Of a DNA stretch of 64,000 bases, positions 7,916-15,941 are shown one piece after another. The notes beneath the pieces are model-generated. The model was given only the letters and a program-made list of their open reading frames with translations, had not been told where the DNA came from and searched no databases. This stretch comes from a bacterium MS4. Its GTDB lineage: Bacteria > Bacillota > Clostridia > Oscillospirales > Acutalibacteraceae. The translations under genes were made by a program, and so were the position numbers. Location of the stretch: assembly GCA_000752215.1 (NCBI GenBank), contig CCFG01000004.1, positions 1 to 64,000 of the forward strand, read 5' to 3'. Positions within the stretch are counted from its first letter, which is position 1. Each line of letters starts with the position of its first letter.

Positions 7916-8010
7916 TCCATTGGAGAGGAAAGGGGGAACATCACCGGCATTATCGGCAGCTTTTACCGTATGGCGAAACTTCTGGAACAAAAATAAAGGG
8001 GGAAAAACTA

Positions 8011-8814
8011 ATGGCAATTACTTTAGCTCAAGGCATTGCGCTCGCTATTATGGCAATTATAGTCGGCGTTGACTTCTGGCTTGAGGCTTTGTTTATTTTC
8101 CGGCCAATCATCGTCTGTACTCTGACGGGTATCATTTTAGGCAACGTTCCGCTGGGCCTTATGGCGGGCGGACTGACGGAGCTGGCCTTCGCGGGTCTTA
8201 CGCCCGCCGGCGGCACACAGCCGCCGAACCCTGTTCTGGCCGGCGTTATGACCACGGTCATCGCCTACACCACGGGAAAGGATCCTGCAACGGCAATCGG
8301 CCTTGCCCTTCCGTTCAGCTTCCTGATGCAGTATATCATTCTGTTCTACTACTCCAGCTTCTCTCTGTTTATGAAAAGAGCAGACAAATACGCGGAAGAA
8401 GCGGACGGCAAGAGCCTTGCCCGCCTGAACATTCTCACAACAGGAATCGTAGCCGTTACCTACGGCATTGTCGTCTTCCTCTGTGCCTATGTCGCACAGG
8501 ACGCGATGCAGGCTCTGGTAAAGGCGATGCCCGAATGGCTGACCCACGGCTTTGAGATCGCTGGCGGTATCCTTCCGGCAGTCGGATTTGGTATGCTGCT
8601 GAAGGTCATGCTGAAGGGCGAATTCGTTCCATACCTTATTTTAGGCTTTGTCATCGCAAGCTTTATTCCTTTTTCCAATTTGCTGCCGGTCGCCGTCGTC
8701 GGCATGGCCATGGCGCTGATTGTGTTTAACAATGAAAGAAACAACAGAAAAACCGCGGTTGCAACCGGTGTTGCATCTGAAGGAGAAGGAGATGACGGCA
8801 ATGAAGGAATCTGA
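8011..8814 (+). CDS. PTS EIIC component (mannose/GalNAc family)
   Basis: 267-residue integral membrane subunit forming the sugar channel. It shows the family pattern of hydrophobic helices and the conserved GGLTELAFAGLTPAGGTQPP block near residues 50-75. Ribosome site AAAGGGGGAAAA precedes the ATG at 8011. Its stop overlaps the start of IID by about 20 bases, indicating translational coupling. Confidence 0.94.
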   Translation: MAITLAQGIALAIMAIIVGVDFWLEALFIFRPIIVCTLTGIILGNVPLGLMAGGLTELAFAGLTPAGGTQPPNPVLAGVMTTVIAYTTGKDPATAIGLALPFSFLMQYIILFYYSSFSLFMKRADKYAEEADGKSLARLNILTTGIVAVTYGIVVFLCAYVAQDAMQALVKAMPEWLTHGFEIAGGILPAVGFGMLLKVMLKGEFVPYLILGFVIASFIPFSNLLPVAVVGMAMALIVFNNERNNRKTAVATGVASEGEGDDGNEGI

Positions 8815-9619
8815 GAAGAACACGGCTCCTGAGAAAGTATTGACCAGAAAAGACATCACCAGACTCGGCTGGCGCTCTTCCCTGCTGCAGGCCAGCTTCA
8901 ACTATGAAAGAATGCAGAGCGGCGGCTTTTTGCTGGCGCAGATGGAATGTCTGAAGAAAATCTACAAGAACGACAAGCAGGGCCTGTCCGAAGCAATGAC
9001 GGATAACCTTGAGTTCATCAACACACACCCGAACCTTGTCGGCTTCCTGATGGGCCTGTTGATTTCCCTGGAAGAAGCGAAGGAAAACAGAGGCACCATC
9101 AAAGGCTTGAAGGTCGCTCTGTTCGCACCGCTTGCCGGTATCGGCGACGCGATCTTCTGGTTCACCCTTCTGCCCATCATCGCCGGTATTACCGCTTCCA
9201 TGGCAATGAGCGGAAGCATCGTCGGCCCGCTGCTGTTTTTCGCGGTTTACCTGACCATCTTTATTCTCCGTCTTGCGTGGACCCATGCAGGCTACAATCT
9301 TGGTCTGAAAGCGGTGGATACGCTACGGGAATACTCGGGAATTATTTCAAAGGCTGCCACAATTCTTGGCGTAACAGTAATCGGCGGACTGATTGCATCC
9401 TATGTGCATATTTCTCTGCTGCCGGAAATTGTGGTAAATGCGTCAAAAACCGTTTCAATTCAGAAAGATTTTCTTGATAAGATCTTCCCAAACATACTGC
9501 CCTTCGCCTATACCCTGCTGATGTTTTTCTTCCTGAGGAAGAAGAAAATGAGCCCGGTCGTGCTGATTGCGGTTACTTTCGGTCTTGCGATTCTTCTTTC
9601 CTTCCTGGGTATCCTTTAA
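8792..9619 (+). CDS. PTS EIID component (mannose/GalNAc family)
   Basis: About 275-residue membrane partner of IIC, needed only in the mannose-type PTS class. The typical N-terminus (LTRKDITRLGWRSSLLQASF, then NYERMQSGGF) and a helix-rich C-terminal half are present. The frame is open from 8720, but AAGGAG repeats at 8780-8791 place the start at ATG 8792 or 8801; I use 8792. It overlaps the end of IIC. Confidence 0.93.
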   Translation: MTAMKESEKNTAPEKVLTRKDITRLGWRSSLLQASFNYERMQSGGFLLAQMECLKKIYKNDKQGLSEAMTDNLEFINTHPNLVGFLMGLLISLEEAKENRGTIKGLKVALFAPLAGIGDAIFWFTLLPIIAGITASMAMSGSIVGPLLFFAVYLTIFILRLAWTHAGYNLGLKAVDTLREYSGIISKAATILGVTVIGGLIASYVHISLLPEIVVNASKTVSIQKDFLDKIFPNILPFAYTLLMFFFLRKKKMSPVVLIAVTFGLAILLSFLGIL

Positions 9620-9634
9620 TTTCTAAAAGTGTCG

Positions 9635-9656
9635 GGGGTACAGTTCTCTGTACCCC
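9635..9656 (+). other. Intra-operon hairpin after the PTS IID gene
   Basis: Perfect 9-bp stem GGGGTACAG/CTGTACCCC with a 4-base TTCT loop, not followed by a T-run. It probably stabilises the 3' end of the IIB-IIC-IID message or reduces downstream expression rather than ending transcription. Confidence 0.65.
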
Positions 9657-9749
9657 ATTTCACTATCATGGTTTGTCGAAGCTGTTACCGGAGCCGCCCG
9701 ACCCCCGCTCACGGACAGAGCCAATAACTTCCTATCGGAGGATTCAGCA

Positions 9750-10535
9750 ATGAATTTACAGGAAAACAGGGAAGGGATCCCTTCCCTTCATCATGAAAAC
9801 ACGGGAACCCCTCCAAAAACAATCATTTGCGACGACTTTGAGGCGATGTCGCAGCGCTGCGCGGACTTTCTTTGTGAGGCCGTGAGAGCGAAACCGGATT
9901 CACTGCTGTGCCTGGCCGCGGGAAACACCGCGATCCGCACCTATCAGATTCTGAAGGAGCGCGTGGATTCCGGCGAAGCGGATTTCAGCAAGGCGGAATT
10001 TGTGGAGCTGGACGAATGGCTGGATTTGGAGGACGAATCGGAAAACTGCACTTCATTTATGTTCCGGAATTTTTATGGGCCGCTTCATATTGAAAAGTCG
10101 AAGATTCGTTTATTTGATATTCACGCGAAAGACATGGAAGAAGAATGTAAAAAAATCGATCGGTTTATTTTTGAACGCAGCGGAATTGATTTTATGCTTT
10201 TGGGATTGGGAATGAACGGCCATCTGGCCCTGAACGAGCCGGGGTCTTCCTTTGAGAGCTGCGCCAAAGTCGTCACCCTCGACCCCGTCACCCAAAAGGT
10301 AGGACAGAAATATTTTTCAAAGCCTGTTCCGCTGTCCAGAGGGGTTACTCTCGGAATCCGCCACATTCTGGACGCAAAGCAGGTCGTTCTGCAGGCGGGC
10401 GGAAAAGCCAAGGCGGAGATCGTAAAAAAGGTTTGCCTGACCAAACCCACGCCCATGCTGCCGGGCACGGTCCTGCAGCTTACGAAAAACGGGGTCGTGG
10501 TTCTGGACCGGGACGCCGCTTCGGAAATCCTGTAG
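9750..10535 (+). CDS. NagB/AgaI-type amino-sugar-6-phosphate deaminase/isomerase
   Basis: 261 residues of the NagB/RpiA/SOL superfamily. It converts glucosamine-6-phosphate to fructose-6-phosphate or, in AgaI, galactosamine-6-phosphate to tagatose-6-phosphate. Visible signatures are ELDEWLDL (residues near 85-92, catalytic Asp) and GLGMNGHLALNEPG (general-base Asp/His region). The length and the absence of the classic NagB C-terminus favour the AgaI side, as does the tagatose-type kinase and aldolase downstream. RBS CGGAGGA at 9735-9741. Confidence 0.88.
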   Translation: MNLQENREGIPSLHHENTGTPPKTIICDDFEAMSQRCADFLCEAVRAKPDSLLCLAAGNTAIRTYQILKERVDSGEADFSKAEFVELDEWLDLEDESENCTSFMFRNFYGPLHIEKSKIRLFDIHAKDMEEECKKIDRFIFERSGIDFMLLGLGMNGHLALNEPGSSFESCAKVVTLDPVTQKVGQKYFSKPVPLSRGVTLGIRHILDAKQVVLQAGGKAKAEIVKKVCLTKPTPMLPGTVLQLTKNGVVVLDRDAASEIL

Positions 10536-10669
10536 GCGGACTTTCCTTACATTAGAAGAAACCAGGCAGTTTTCAGAAATTCCACAGCAGCCCCGTTCCA
10601 ATCGGGAACGCCGCGCCGTACGAAGCTGTCTGCAGTATAGATTGCTTATAAAAGGAGTAATATAGAACG

Positions 10670-11095
10670 ATGATCGGAGTATTGATAACCGGACACGGCA
10701 GCTTTGCCACCGGAATGATGAGCGCGTCCAGGCTGATTGTTGGACCGAGGGAAAAATATCTGGGCGTGGATTTTGTGGAATCGGACAATGTCGACACGCT
10801 CTCCGATAAGCTCAGACAGGCGATGAAAGCGCTCGGCGATCAGATTCTGGTTCTGGTGGACCTGGCCGGCGGATCTCCCTTCAAAACCGCCGTTACCCTC
10901 AAAAGCGAATTCCCGGACAAAGAAATTGAAGTCATTTCCGGTCTGAATATGCCCATGCTGACTTCCGTCCTGCTGGAAGAGAAAGAAACGATGGAAGAAT
11001 ACGTTCAGGGCGCAATGGAAATGGGTGCAATCGGCATCAGGCAGTTCAAAAAGAAACCAAAGCTGCAGCAAATCCCTGCGGAAGACGGGATATAG
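10670..11095 (+). CDS. PTS EIIA component (mannose family)
   Basis: 141 residues. Phosphoacceptor His9 in LITGHGSFATG and the conserved LVDLAGGSPF (around 63-72) identify a mannose-type IIA. Completes the permease of 7436-9619. The ribosome site AAAGGAG is 12 bases upstream. Placed after the isomerase and before the Enzyme I gene, so the general PTS proteins are linked to this sugar. Confidence 0.94.
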   Translation: MIGVLITGHGSFATGMMSASRLIVGPREKYLGVDFVESDNVDTLSDKLRQAMKALGDQILVLVDLAGGSPFKTAVTLKSEFPDKEIEVISGLNMPMLTSVLLEEKETMEEYVQGAMEMGAIGIRQFKKKPKLQQIPAEDGI

Positions 11096-11135
11096 CCGAA
11101 CCTTTCCGGCATGTTTTTAAGGAGGCACAAACCAT

Positions 11136-12860
11136 ATGATTTATCACGGCAATCCCGTTTCAAGAGGAATTGCGGCAGGTCCCGTTTTTCTTTACCAGCC
11201 CTTTACCGCCGCCGTCAGCGAAGCGCCGCTAGAAGAAGGCGCGGCTGCAGAGGCGTTAAACAAATATGAGTCCGCGCGGAAAAACGCGGAAACGGAGCTC
11301 AAAGCCATCCGTACCCGCCTGCAGACCGCCGACCCCGAAAAAGCGAAAATTTTTACTGCACATATCGATATCCTGTTTGACGAGGCCATGGACGGCGATA
11401 TCCGCGAGCTGATCGAAAACGACCGTTACTCGCCGGACAGGGCGATTGACGAAGTCTTCGAAAAATACGCGCGGATTCTCGGGAAATCGCCCGACCCGCT
11501 CATCAAGGAGCGCGCGTCGGACATCCGGGATGTAAAAAACCGTCTGATCCGCGTCTGGAACGGCGTACCGGAGAAAAACCTGTCCTCTCTCCCCGCTCCC
11601 GCGGTCATTGTCGTTCACGATCTGCTCCCTTCCGACACGGCTACCCTGGACCGGAAAAATGTGCTGGCCATTGTCACGGAGATCGGCGGAAGTACGTCCC
11701 ATTCGGCCATTATCGCCAGAAGCTACGGAATCCCCGCCATTCTGGGCGTGGAGAACGCGACGGAGCACTTTTCCCAGGGGGAACCCGTGATCGCCGACGC
11801 GCTGACCGGTCAGGTCATCAGCGAACCAACGGCGGAGCAGCTTTCCGACTGCGCCGAAAAACGCCGCCGCTTTCTTGCGCAGCAGGCACAGATCAATGCG
11901 TATATGGATAAAGAAGCCGTCACTCCGGACGGGGTGCGGGTGGATATTGAACTGAATCTGGCTTCCGTCAGCGAGCAGTCGCTGGAAGGGGCAAAATGCA
12001 CCGACGGCGTCGGCCTGTTCCGCACGGAATTCCTGTACCTGGGCAGGGACAGCCTGCCCACCGAAGAAGAGCAGTTTGCAGTTTACCGCGAGGTTCTCAC
12101 CAGCTTCGGCGACCGCCCCGTAACACTGCGCACACTGGATGTCGGCGGCGACAAAAAACTCGACTGTCTGAACCTTCCGCATGAGGAAAACCCGTTTCTG
12201 GGCAACCGCGCCCTGCGGCTCTGCTTTGACAGGCCCGATATTTTCCGCACGCAGCTGCGCGCCGCCTTCCGCGCTTCCGTTTACGGCAACCTGTGGATCA
12301 TGTTCCCCATGGTCGCCAGCATGGACGACATCCGCCGCGCCAAACAGGCCGTTTCCGAAGTAAAAGAGGAACTGACCGGCGAAGGAATCGCGTTTTCCCC
12401 CGACGTAAAGCTGGGGATTATGATTGAAATCCCCTCTATTGCGCTTCTGGCGGATTTTGCGGCGAAGGAAGTCGACTTTGCCAGCGTCGGAACCAACGAC
12501 CTGTGCCAGTACACCATGGCCGTCGACCGGTTGAACCCCGCCGTCAGCCAGTATTATCAGAGCTACAATCCGGCTCTTTTCCGCCTGATTCACACCGCCG
12601 CGAAAAGCTTCATTGAAAACGGCAAGCCAATCTGCGTCTGCGGCGAGCTGGGAGGCGACCGCCTCGGCGCCGCGGTCCTGATGGGGCTGGGCGTCCGCAA
12701 GCTGAGCATGAGCATTTCCTCCGTCGCACAGACCAGAAAGCTGGTCAACGAGCTGCCGATGAAAAAGGCTCAGGAAATCGCGGCAAAAGTGCTGGCTCTT
12801 TCCACCGCAAAAGAAGTGGAACAGTACCTGAACGACGCTTTGAAGGACATCCTTTCCTAG
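11136..12860 (+). CDS. ptsI: PTS Enzyme I (PEP-protein phosphotransferase)
   Basis: 574 residues, full length. Enzyme I takes phosphate from PEP and gives it to HPr. The phosphorylated His lies in GGSTSHSAIIARSYGIPAI (about 182-200), the PEP-binding domain shows GVGLFRTEFLYL and DVGGDKKLDCL, and the catalytic Cys is in CVCGELGGD near residue 505. RBS AAGGAGG. The sequence is typical, but its position inside a sugar island is not: in most Firmicutes ptsH-ptsI form a separate operon. Either this is the only Enzyme I of the genome relocated here, or a paralogue dedicated to this sugar. Confidence 0.95.
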   Translation: MIYHGNPVSRGIAAGPVFLYQPFTAAVSEAPLEEGAAAEALNKYESARKNAETELKAIRTRLQTADPEKAKIFTAHIDILFDEAMDGDIRELIENDRYSPDRAIDEVFEKYARILGKSPDPLIKERASDIRDVKNRLIRVWNGVPEKNLSSLPAPAVIVVHDLLPSDTATLDRKNVLAIVTEIGGSTSHSAIIARSYGIPAILGVENATEHFSQGEPVIADALTGQVISEPTAEQLSDCAEKRRRFLAQQAQINAYMDKEAVTPDGVRVDIELNLASVSEQSLEGAKCTDGVGLFRTEFLYLGRDSLPTEEEQFAVYREVLTSFGDRPVTLRTLDVGGDKKLDCLNLPHEENPFLGNRALRLCFDRPDIFRTQLRAAFRASVYGNLWIMFPMVASMDDIRRAKQAVSEVKEELTGEGIAFSPDVKLGIMIEIPSIALLADFAAKEVDFASVGTNDLCQYTMAVDRLNPAVSQYYQSYNPALFRLIHTAAKSFIENGKPICVCGELGGDRLGAAVLMGLGVRKLSMSISSVAQTRKLVNELPMKKAQEIAAKVLALSTAKEVEQYLNDALKDILS

Positions 12861-12925
12861 GCCCTGTTCCCTGCTGTCACTGAAACAAAATATCAATTTT
12901 CATTAGTAACAAGGAGGCATCCGCC

Positions 12926-13195
12926 ATGTATTCCAAAAAAACAGCCATTAACAATCGGACCGGCCTGCACGCCCGCCCCGCTTCCGACTTTGTGAAGTGC
13001 GCTTCCCAATTCAAATCGAAGATCACGATCAAAAATCTGGAGGACGGCGAATCCGCAAGCGCGAAATCCATTATCCTGATTCTGGCGCTCAGCCTGAGCC
13101 AGGGTATGAAGGTCGAAATTACCGCGGAAGGCGAAGACGAAGTGAAAGCCGTCGATACCCTGGTCGCGCTGATCGATTCCAAATTCGGCGAATAA
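12926..13195 (+). CDS. ptsH: HPr phosphocarrier protein
   Basis: 89 residues. The active His15 is in NRTGLHARPASDF. The regulatory Ser equivalent to Ser46 is Ser48 in SAKSIILILALSLSQG, where the usual IMGVMSLG stretch is changed, so phosphorylation by HPr kinase and use as a CcpA co-repressor may be weakened. It follows ptsI by 65 bp with AAGGAGG as ribosome site, the reverse of the usual ptsH-ptsI order. Confidence 0.94.
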   Translation: MYSKKTAINNRTGLHARPASDFVKCASQFKSKITIKNLEDGESASAKSIILILALSLSQGMKVEITAEGEDEVKAVDTLVALIDSKFGE

Positions 13196-13202
13196 TTTCA
13201 GA

Positions 13203-14132
13203 TTAAAGCCGGTTTACTACCGTGCCGGACAGAAGCCGTTTCAGGTCGTCCTCACGGAAGCAGCCGGTTTTTTCATGCAGCGCATTGGCCGAGGCGACGG
13301 ACAGCGCAAAGCAGATGGTCTCATCGAGCGGAATGTTCCGCACCATTCCGACGGCAAAGCCCGCGACCATGCTGTCGCCGCAGCCTACGGTGTTGACCAC
13401 CTCGATTTTGGGGCAAATCCCCTGAAAAACACCCTCGTCCGACACGACCAGCGCCCCGTCCCCGCCCAGGGAGATCACAACCAGCTCGATTCCTCCGTCA
13501 TGGAGCTTTCGCGCCGCTTCAATCAGCTCTTCGCGCGAGGCGCCGGCGATCCCCGTCAGCTGACGGATTTCGTCCGCGTTGGGCTTGATCATCGTCGGTT
13601 TTGCCGCAATGCTTTCCTGGAGCGCGGCCCCGCTGGTGTCCAGAATCACGCGTTTCCCCGCCTTTTTCGCGGCCGCGATCAGTTTGCCGTAGTAACCGGC
13701 GGGTGTCCCGGCCGGAACGCTGCCGGAAATCGTGATCACCTCGCTTGTTTCCACGCACTGCAAATAGGTCCGGTAAAAATCTTCCAGCGCGCTTTCCGTA
13801 AGCTGCGCGCCGGGCTCCAGAAATTCCGTATGCTCGCCCGTGGATTCGTCCCTGACATTGATGCAGCAGCGGGTTTCGGCCCCGGAGTCGGTAAAACAGC
13901 CCTCTATTCCGTCCTGCGCAAGCAGGGACTTGAAATAAGCGCCGTGAAAGCCGCCGACAATGCCCGCGGCCACCACCTTTTCCCCCGCAAGGGAAGCGAC
14001 CCTCGCCACATTGACGCCCTTGCCCCCGGCTGTTTTGATGCAGCTTTTTACCCGGTTGACGCTTCCGGCACGGCAGGAATCCATTTTGTATAACTGATCG
14101 ATTGCTGTGTTCAGTGTAACGGTAGTAATCAT
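13203..14132 (-). CDS. PfkB-family kinase, tagatose-6-phosphate/1-phosphofructokinase type
   Basis: 309 residues from the ATG at 14132 (GGAGA ribosome site). Ribokinase-like fold with KTAGGKGVNVARVASLAGEK at the substrate end and the anion-hole/catalytic NTVGCGDSMVAGFAVG near the C-terminus. Members phosphorylate fructose-1-P or tagatose-6-P. With an AgaI-like isomerase and a ketose-bisphosphate aldolase in the island, tagatose-6-phosphate is the likely substrate. It is on the opposite strand, converging on HPr with only 7 bp between stops, and lies 3' of the second GntR gene (start of this kinase is 19 bp after that gene's stop), so it is probably co-transcribed with that regulator. Confidence 0.88.
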   Translation of the reverse strand: MITTVTLNTAIDQLYKMDSCRAGSVNRVKSCIKTAGGKGVNVARVASLAGEKVVAAGIVGGFHGAYFKSLLAQDGIEGCFTDSGAETRCCINVRDESTGEHTEFLEPGAQLTESALEDFYRTYLQCVETSEVITISGSVPAGTPAGYYGKLIAAAKKAGKRVILDTSGAALQESIAAKPTMIKPNADEIRQLTGIAGASREELIEAARKLHDGGIELVVISLGGDGALVVSDEGVFQGICPKIEVVNTVGCGDSMVAGFAVGMVRNIPLDETICFALSVASANALHEKTGCFREDDLKRLLSGTVVNRL

Positions 14133-14151
14133 GCTATTCTCTCCTATTGCT

Positions 14152-14868
14152 TTATCGCAGAACAATATTGTATTTCAGCCGGTCGCCGCGGACAATGCTG
14201 TCGCAGTACTCCACAAGGACGCCGCCGGCGCTGGTAACGCGTTCCAGATGAAGCGCGGGCTGGTTTGCGGCTGTTTTCAGCGCTTCCGCCTGGCTTTTGT
14301 TCACCAGCACCGCTTCAAAGGATTCCTTTGCGGTATTCGGCGTAATCCCCGCCAGAATATGCAGTGAATTGTACAAGCCCTTTTCAATGACAATGCCGCC
14401 GGTAAGATCCGGGCAGATTTTGCAGGGGATGTACGATTTTTCCAATGCAAACGGCATATTGTCCGCACAGCGGAGCCGCTGTATGCAGAAAAGCTCTTCC
14501 TTTTCCGGCAGGCGGAGCGCTTCCGCCGCGACAGCATAGGCAAGCCTTTCGAAAGAAATCAGCTGATTGGTAATGGTATGGCCGTGATCGGGCATATTAT
14601 TGCCGAAGCTGTAGAAGGACGACAGCTCCTGCTCCACCTTCGGCTGAAGGATATAGGAGCCCTTTCCCTGCTTGCGGTAAATCAGGCCCTGCGTTTTTAG
14701 CCCCTCCAGCGCCAGCCTGACCGTCATGCGGCTGACCCCGTACTGCCGGCAAAGCTCGGATTCGGTGGGAAGCTTTTCCTCCGCCGGCCACACGCCGCTT
14801 TCGATATTGTTCTGAAAAATATTCTGAAGCTGGCGGTAAAGAGGAATCGCACTGCTTTCATCCAACAT
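14152..14868 (-). CDS. GntR family regulator (HutC/UTRA type), second of the island
   Basis: 238 residues. Winged helix at about 10-75 (KLPTESELCRQYGVSRMTVR), UTRA sensor domain from about 95. Divergent from the amino-sugar kinase gene and upstream of the PfkB kinase on the same strand. A 22-bp palindrome covers the -10 region of the divergent promoter at 14924-14945, so it probably represses both directions. It is related to, but clearly distinct from, the regulator at 6488. Confidence 0.92.
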   Translation of the reverse strand: MLDESSAIPLYRQLQNIFQNNIESGVWPAEEKLPTESELCRQYGVSRMTVRLALEGLKTQGLIYRKQGKGSYILQPKVEQELSSFYSFGNNMPDHGHTITNQLISFERLAYAVAAEALRLPEKEELFCIQRLRCADNMPFALEKSYIPCKICPDLTGGIVIEKGLYNSLHILAGITPNTAKESFEAVLVNKSQAEALKTAANQPALHLERVTSAGGVLVEYCDSIVRGDRLKYNIVLR

Positions 14869-14902
14869 GTTCTCACATTCCTTTATTTATCTATTTTGTA
14901 TC

Positions 14903-14945
14903 TTGACAATCCCCTTCGATAATCTTATTATAATGTTATAACAAG
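14903..14945 (+). promoter_or_regulatory. Promoter of kinase-AgaS-aldolase operon with operator
   Basis: TTGACA (14903-14908), 17-bp spacer, TATTAT (14926-14931). The -10 lies inside an imperfect palindrome at 14924-14945 with arms CTTaTTATAA and TTATAACAAG, a good GntR-type operator. Confidence 0.7.
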
Positions 14946-14967
14946 TTTTTGTAAAGAGGGTGCATTC

Positions 14968-15936
14968 ATGAAATATTATATCGGCGTCGACGGCGGCGGA
15001 ACCAAAACCGCGTTTTCCCTCTGCAGCGGGAACGGAGAACCGGTTGCGGAGCATCTTACCGCCGGCTCTTCCTACCTGATGTATGGAATTGACCTCGTTG
15101 TGGAAAGGATAAAGACAGGCGTGGAACAATGCCTTCAAAAGGCAAACGTTTCGCTCAGCGACGTGGCGGCCATCAGCATGGGGCTGCCGTGCGTAGGGGA
15201 AAACGCCGTGATGGACCCGCAGCTGAAGGAAAGAATTTACGCGTGCTTCCCCGGCGTGCAGATCTACGTGACAAACGATGTGGAGGTCGGCTGGGCCGGT
15301 TCCCTCGCGTGTGAAGAGGGAATCAACGTCGTGGCGGGAACGGGCTCCATCGCGTTCGGTGAGGACGGCAGCGGAAAAACCGCGCGTTCCGGCGGATGGG
15401 CGGAGTTTTTCTCCGACGAGGGCTCCTGCTACTGGACCGGAAGAAAGACGCTGGAGCTTTTCTCCAAGGAAGCCGACCACCGGCTGCCCAGAGGGCCACT
15501 GTACGACATTATCCGCGAAGAATTCCGCCTTTCCGACGATTTCGAGCTGATCGACCTGATGGTAAAAGAGTATTTTCCGTACCGGGAAAAGGTGGCCGGT
15601 CTGCAGATTCTTCTGGAGAAAGCGGCCGCTAAAGGCGACCCGCAGGCAATCGAAGCCTACCGCGCCGCCGCCGCGGAGCTGGGCCTGATTGTCAAGGGCG
15701 TGCTGAACCAGCTGCATTTTGAGCCCGGGTTCCCCGTTTCCTATTCCGGCGGGCTGTTCAAGGCCAGAGACCTGATCTTAAAGCCCTTCGGCGAGCAGAT
15801 TCACGCGCTCGGCGGCCGATTGGTCAAACCGCAGCTTTCCCCGGTCATGGGAGCGGTGCTCCTGTGCTTCTTCAAGTTCAACCCGGCGGATTTCCCGTCG
15901 GTTGCCCAAAAAATAAAAAAAAAGACAGTGAGGTAA
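14968..15936 (+). CDS. BadF/BadG-type N-acetyl amino-sugar kinase
   Basis: 322 residues of the ASKHA fold. The phosphate-1 motif is IGVDGGGTKTAFSL at the N-terminus, phosphate-2 is INVVAGTGSIAFG and the adenosine region has YSGGLF near the C-terminus. The family includes N-acetylglucosamine kinases. Presence of an ATP-dependent kinase beside a PTS suggests that unphosphorylated amino sugars released inside the cell are also used. It is first in an operon with the SIS isomerase (start 6 bp after this stop) and the aldolase. Confidence 0.88.
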   Translation: MKYYIGVDGGGTKTAFSLCSGNGEPVAEHLTAGSSYLMYGIDLVVERIKTGVEQCLQKANVSLSDVAAISMGLPCVGENAVMDPQLKERIYACFPGVQIYVTNDVEVGWAGSLACEEGINVVAGTGSIAFGEDGSGKTARSGGWAEFFSDEGSCYWTGRKTLELFSKEADHRLPRGPLYDIIREEFRLSDDFELIDLMVKEYFPYREKVAGLQILLEKAAAKGDPQAIEAYRAAAAELGLIVKGVLNQLHFEPGFPVSYSGGLFKARDLILKPFGEQIHALGGRLVKPQLSPVMGAVLLCFFKFNPADFPSVAQKIKKKTVR

Positions 15937-15941
15937 AAAAG

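Noticed and set aside
7916-8010. Possible tiny gene between PTS IIB and IIC
   Set aside because: A short open stretch ends at TAA just before IIC (SFYRMAKLLEQK), but it has no start codon at a proper distance from the AGAGGAAAGGGGG purine tract and no recognisable peptide.
11256-12896. 546-codon open frame on the minus strand opposite ptsI
   Set aside because: It lies wholly antisense to a full-length Enzyme I with all active-site motifs; GC-rich codon positions create long shadow frames. Similar shadows oppose polA (54118-55377) and the purine permease (45263-46603), and one overlaps the 3' part of the AraC gene and the Asp-box gene on the minus strand (4116-5402).
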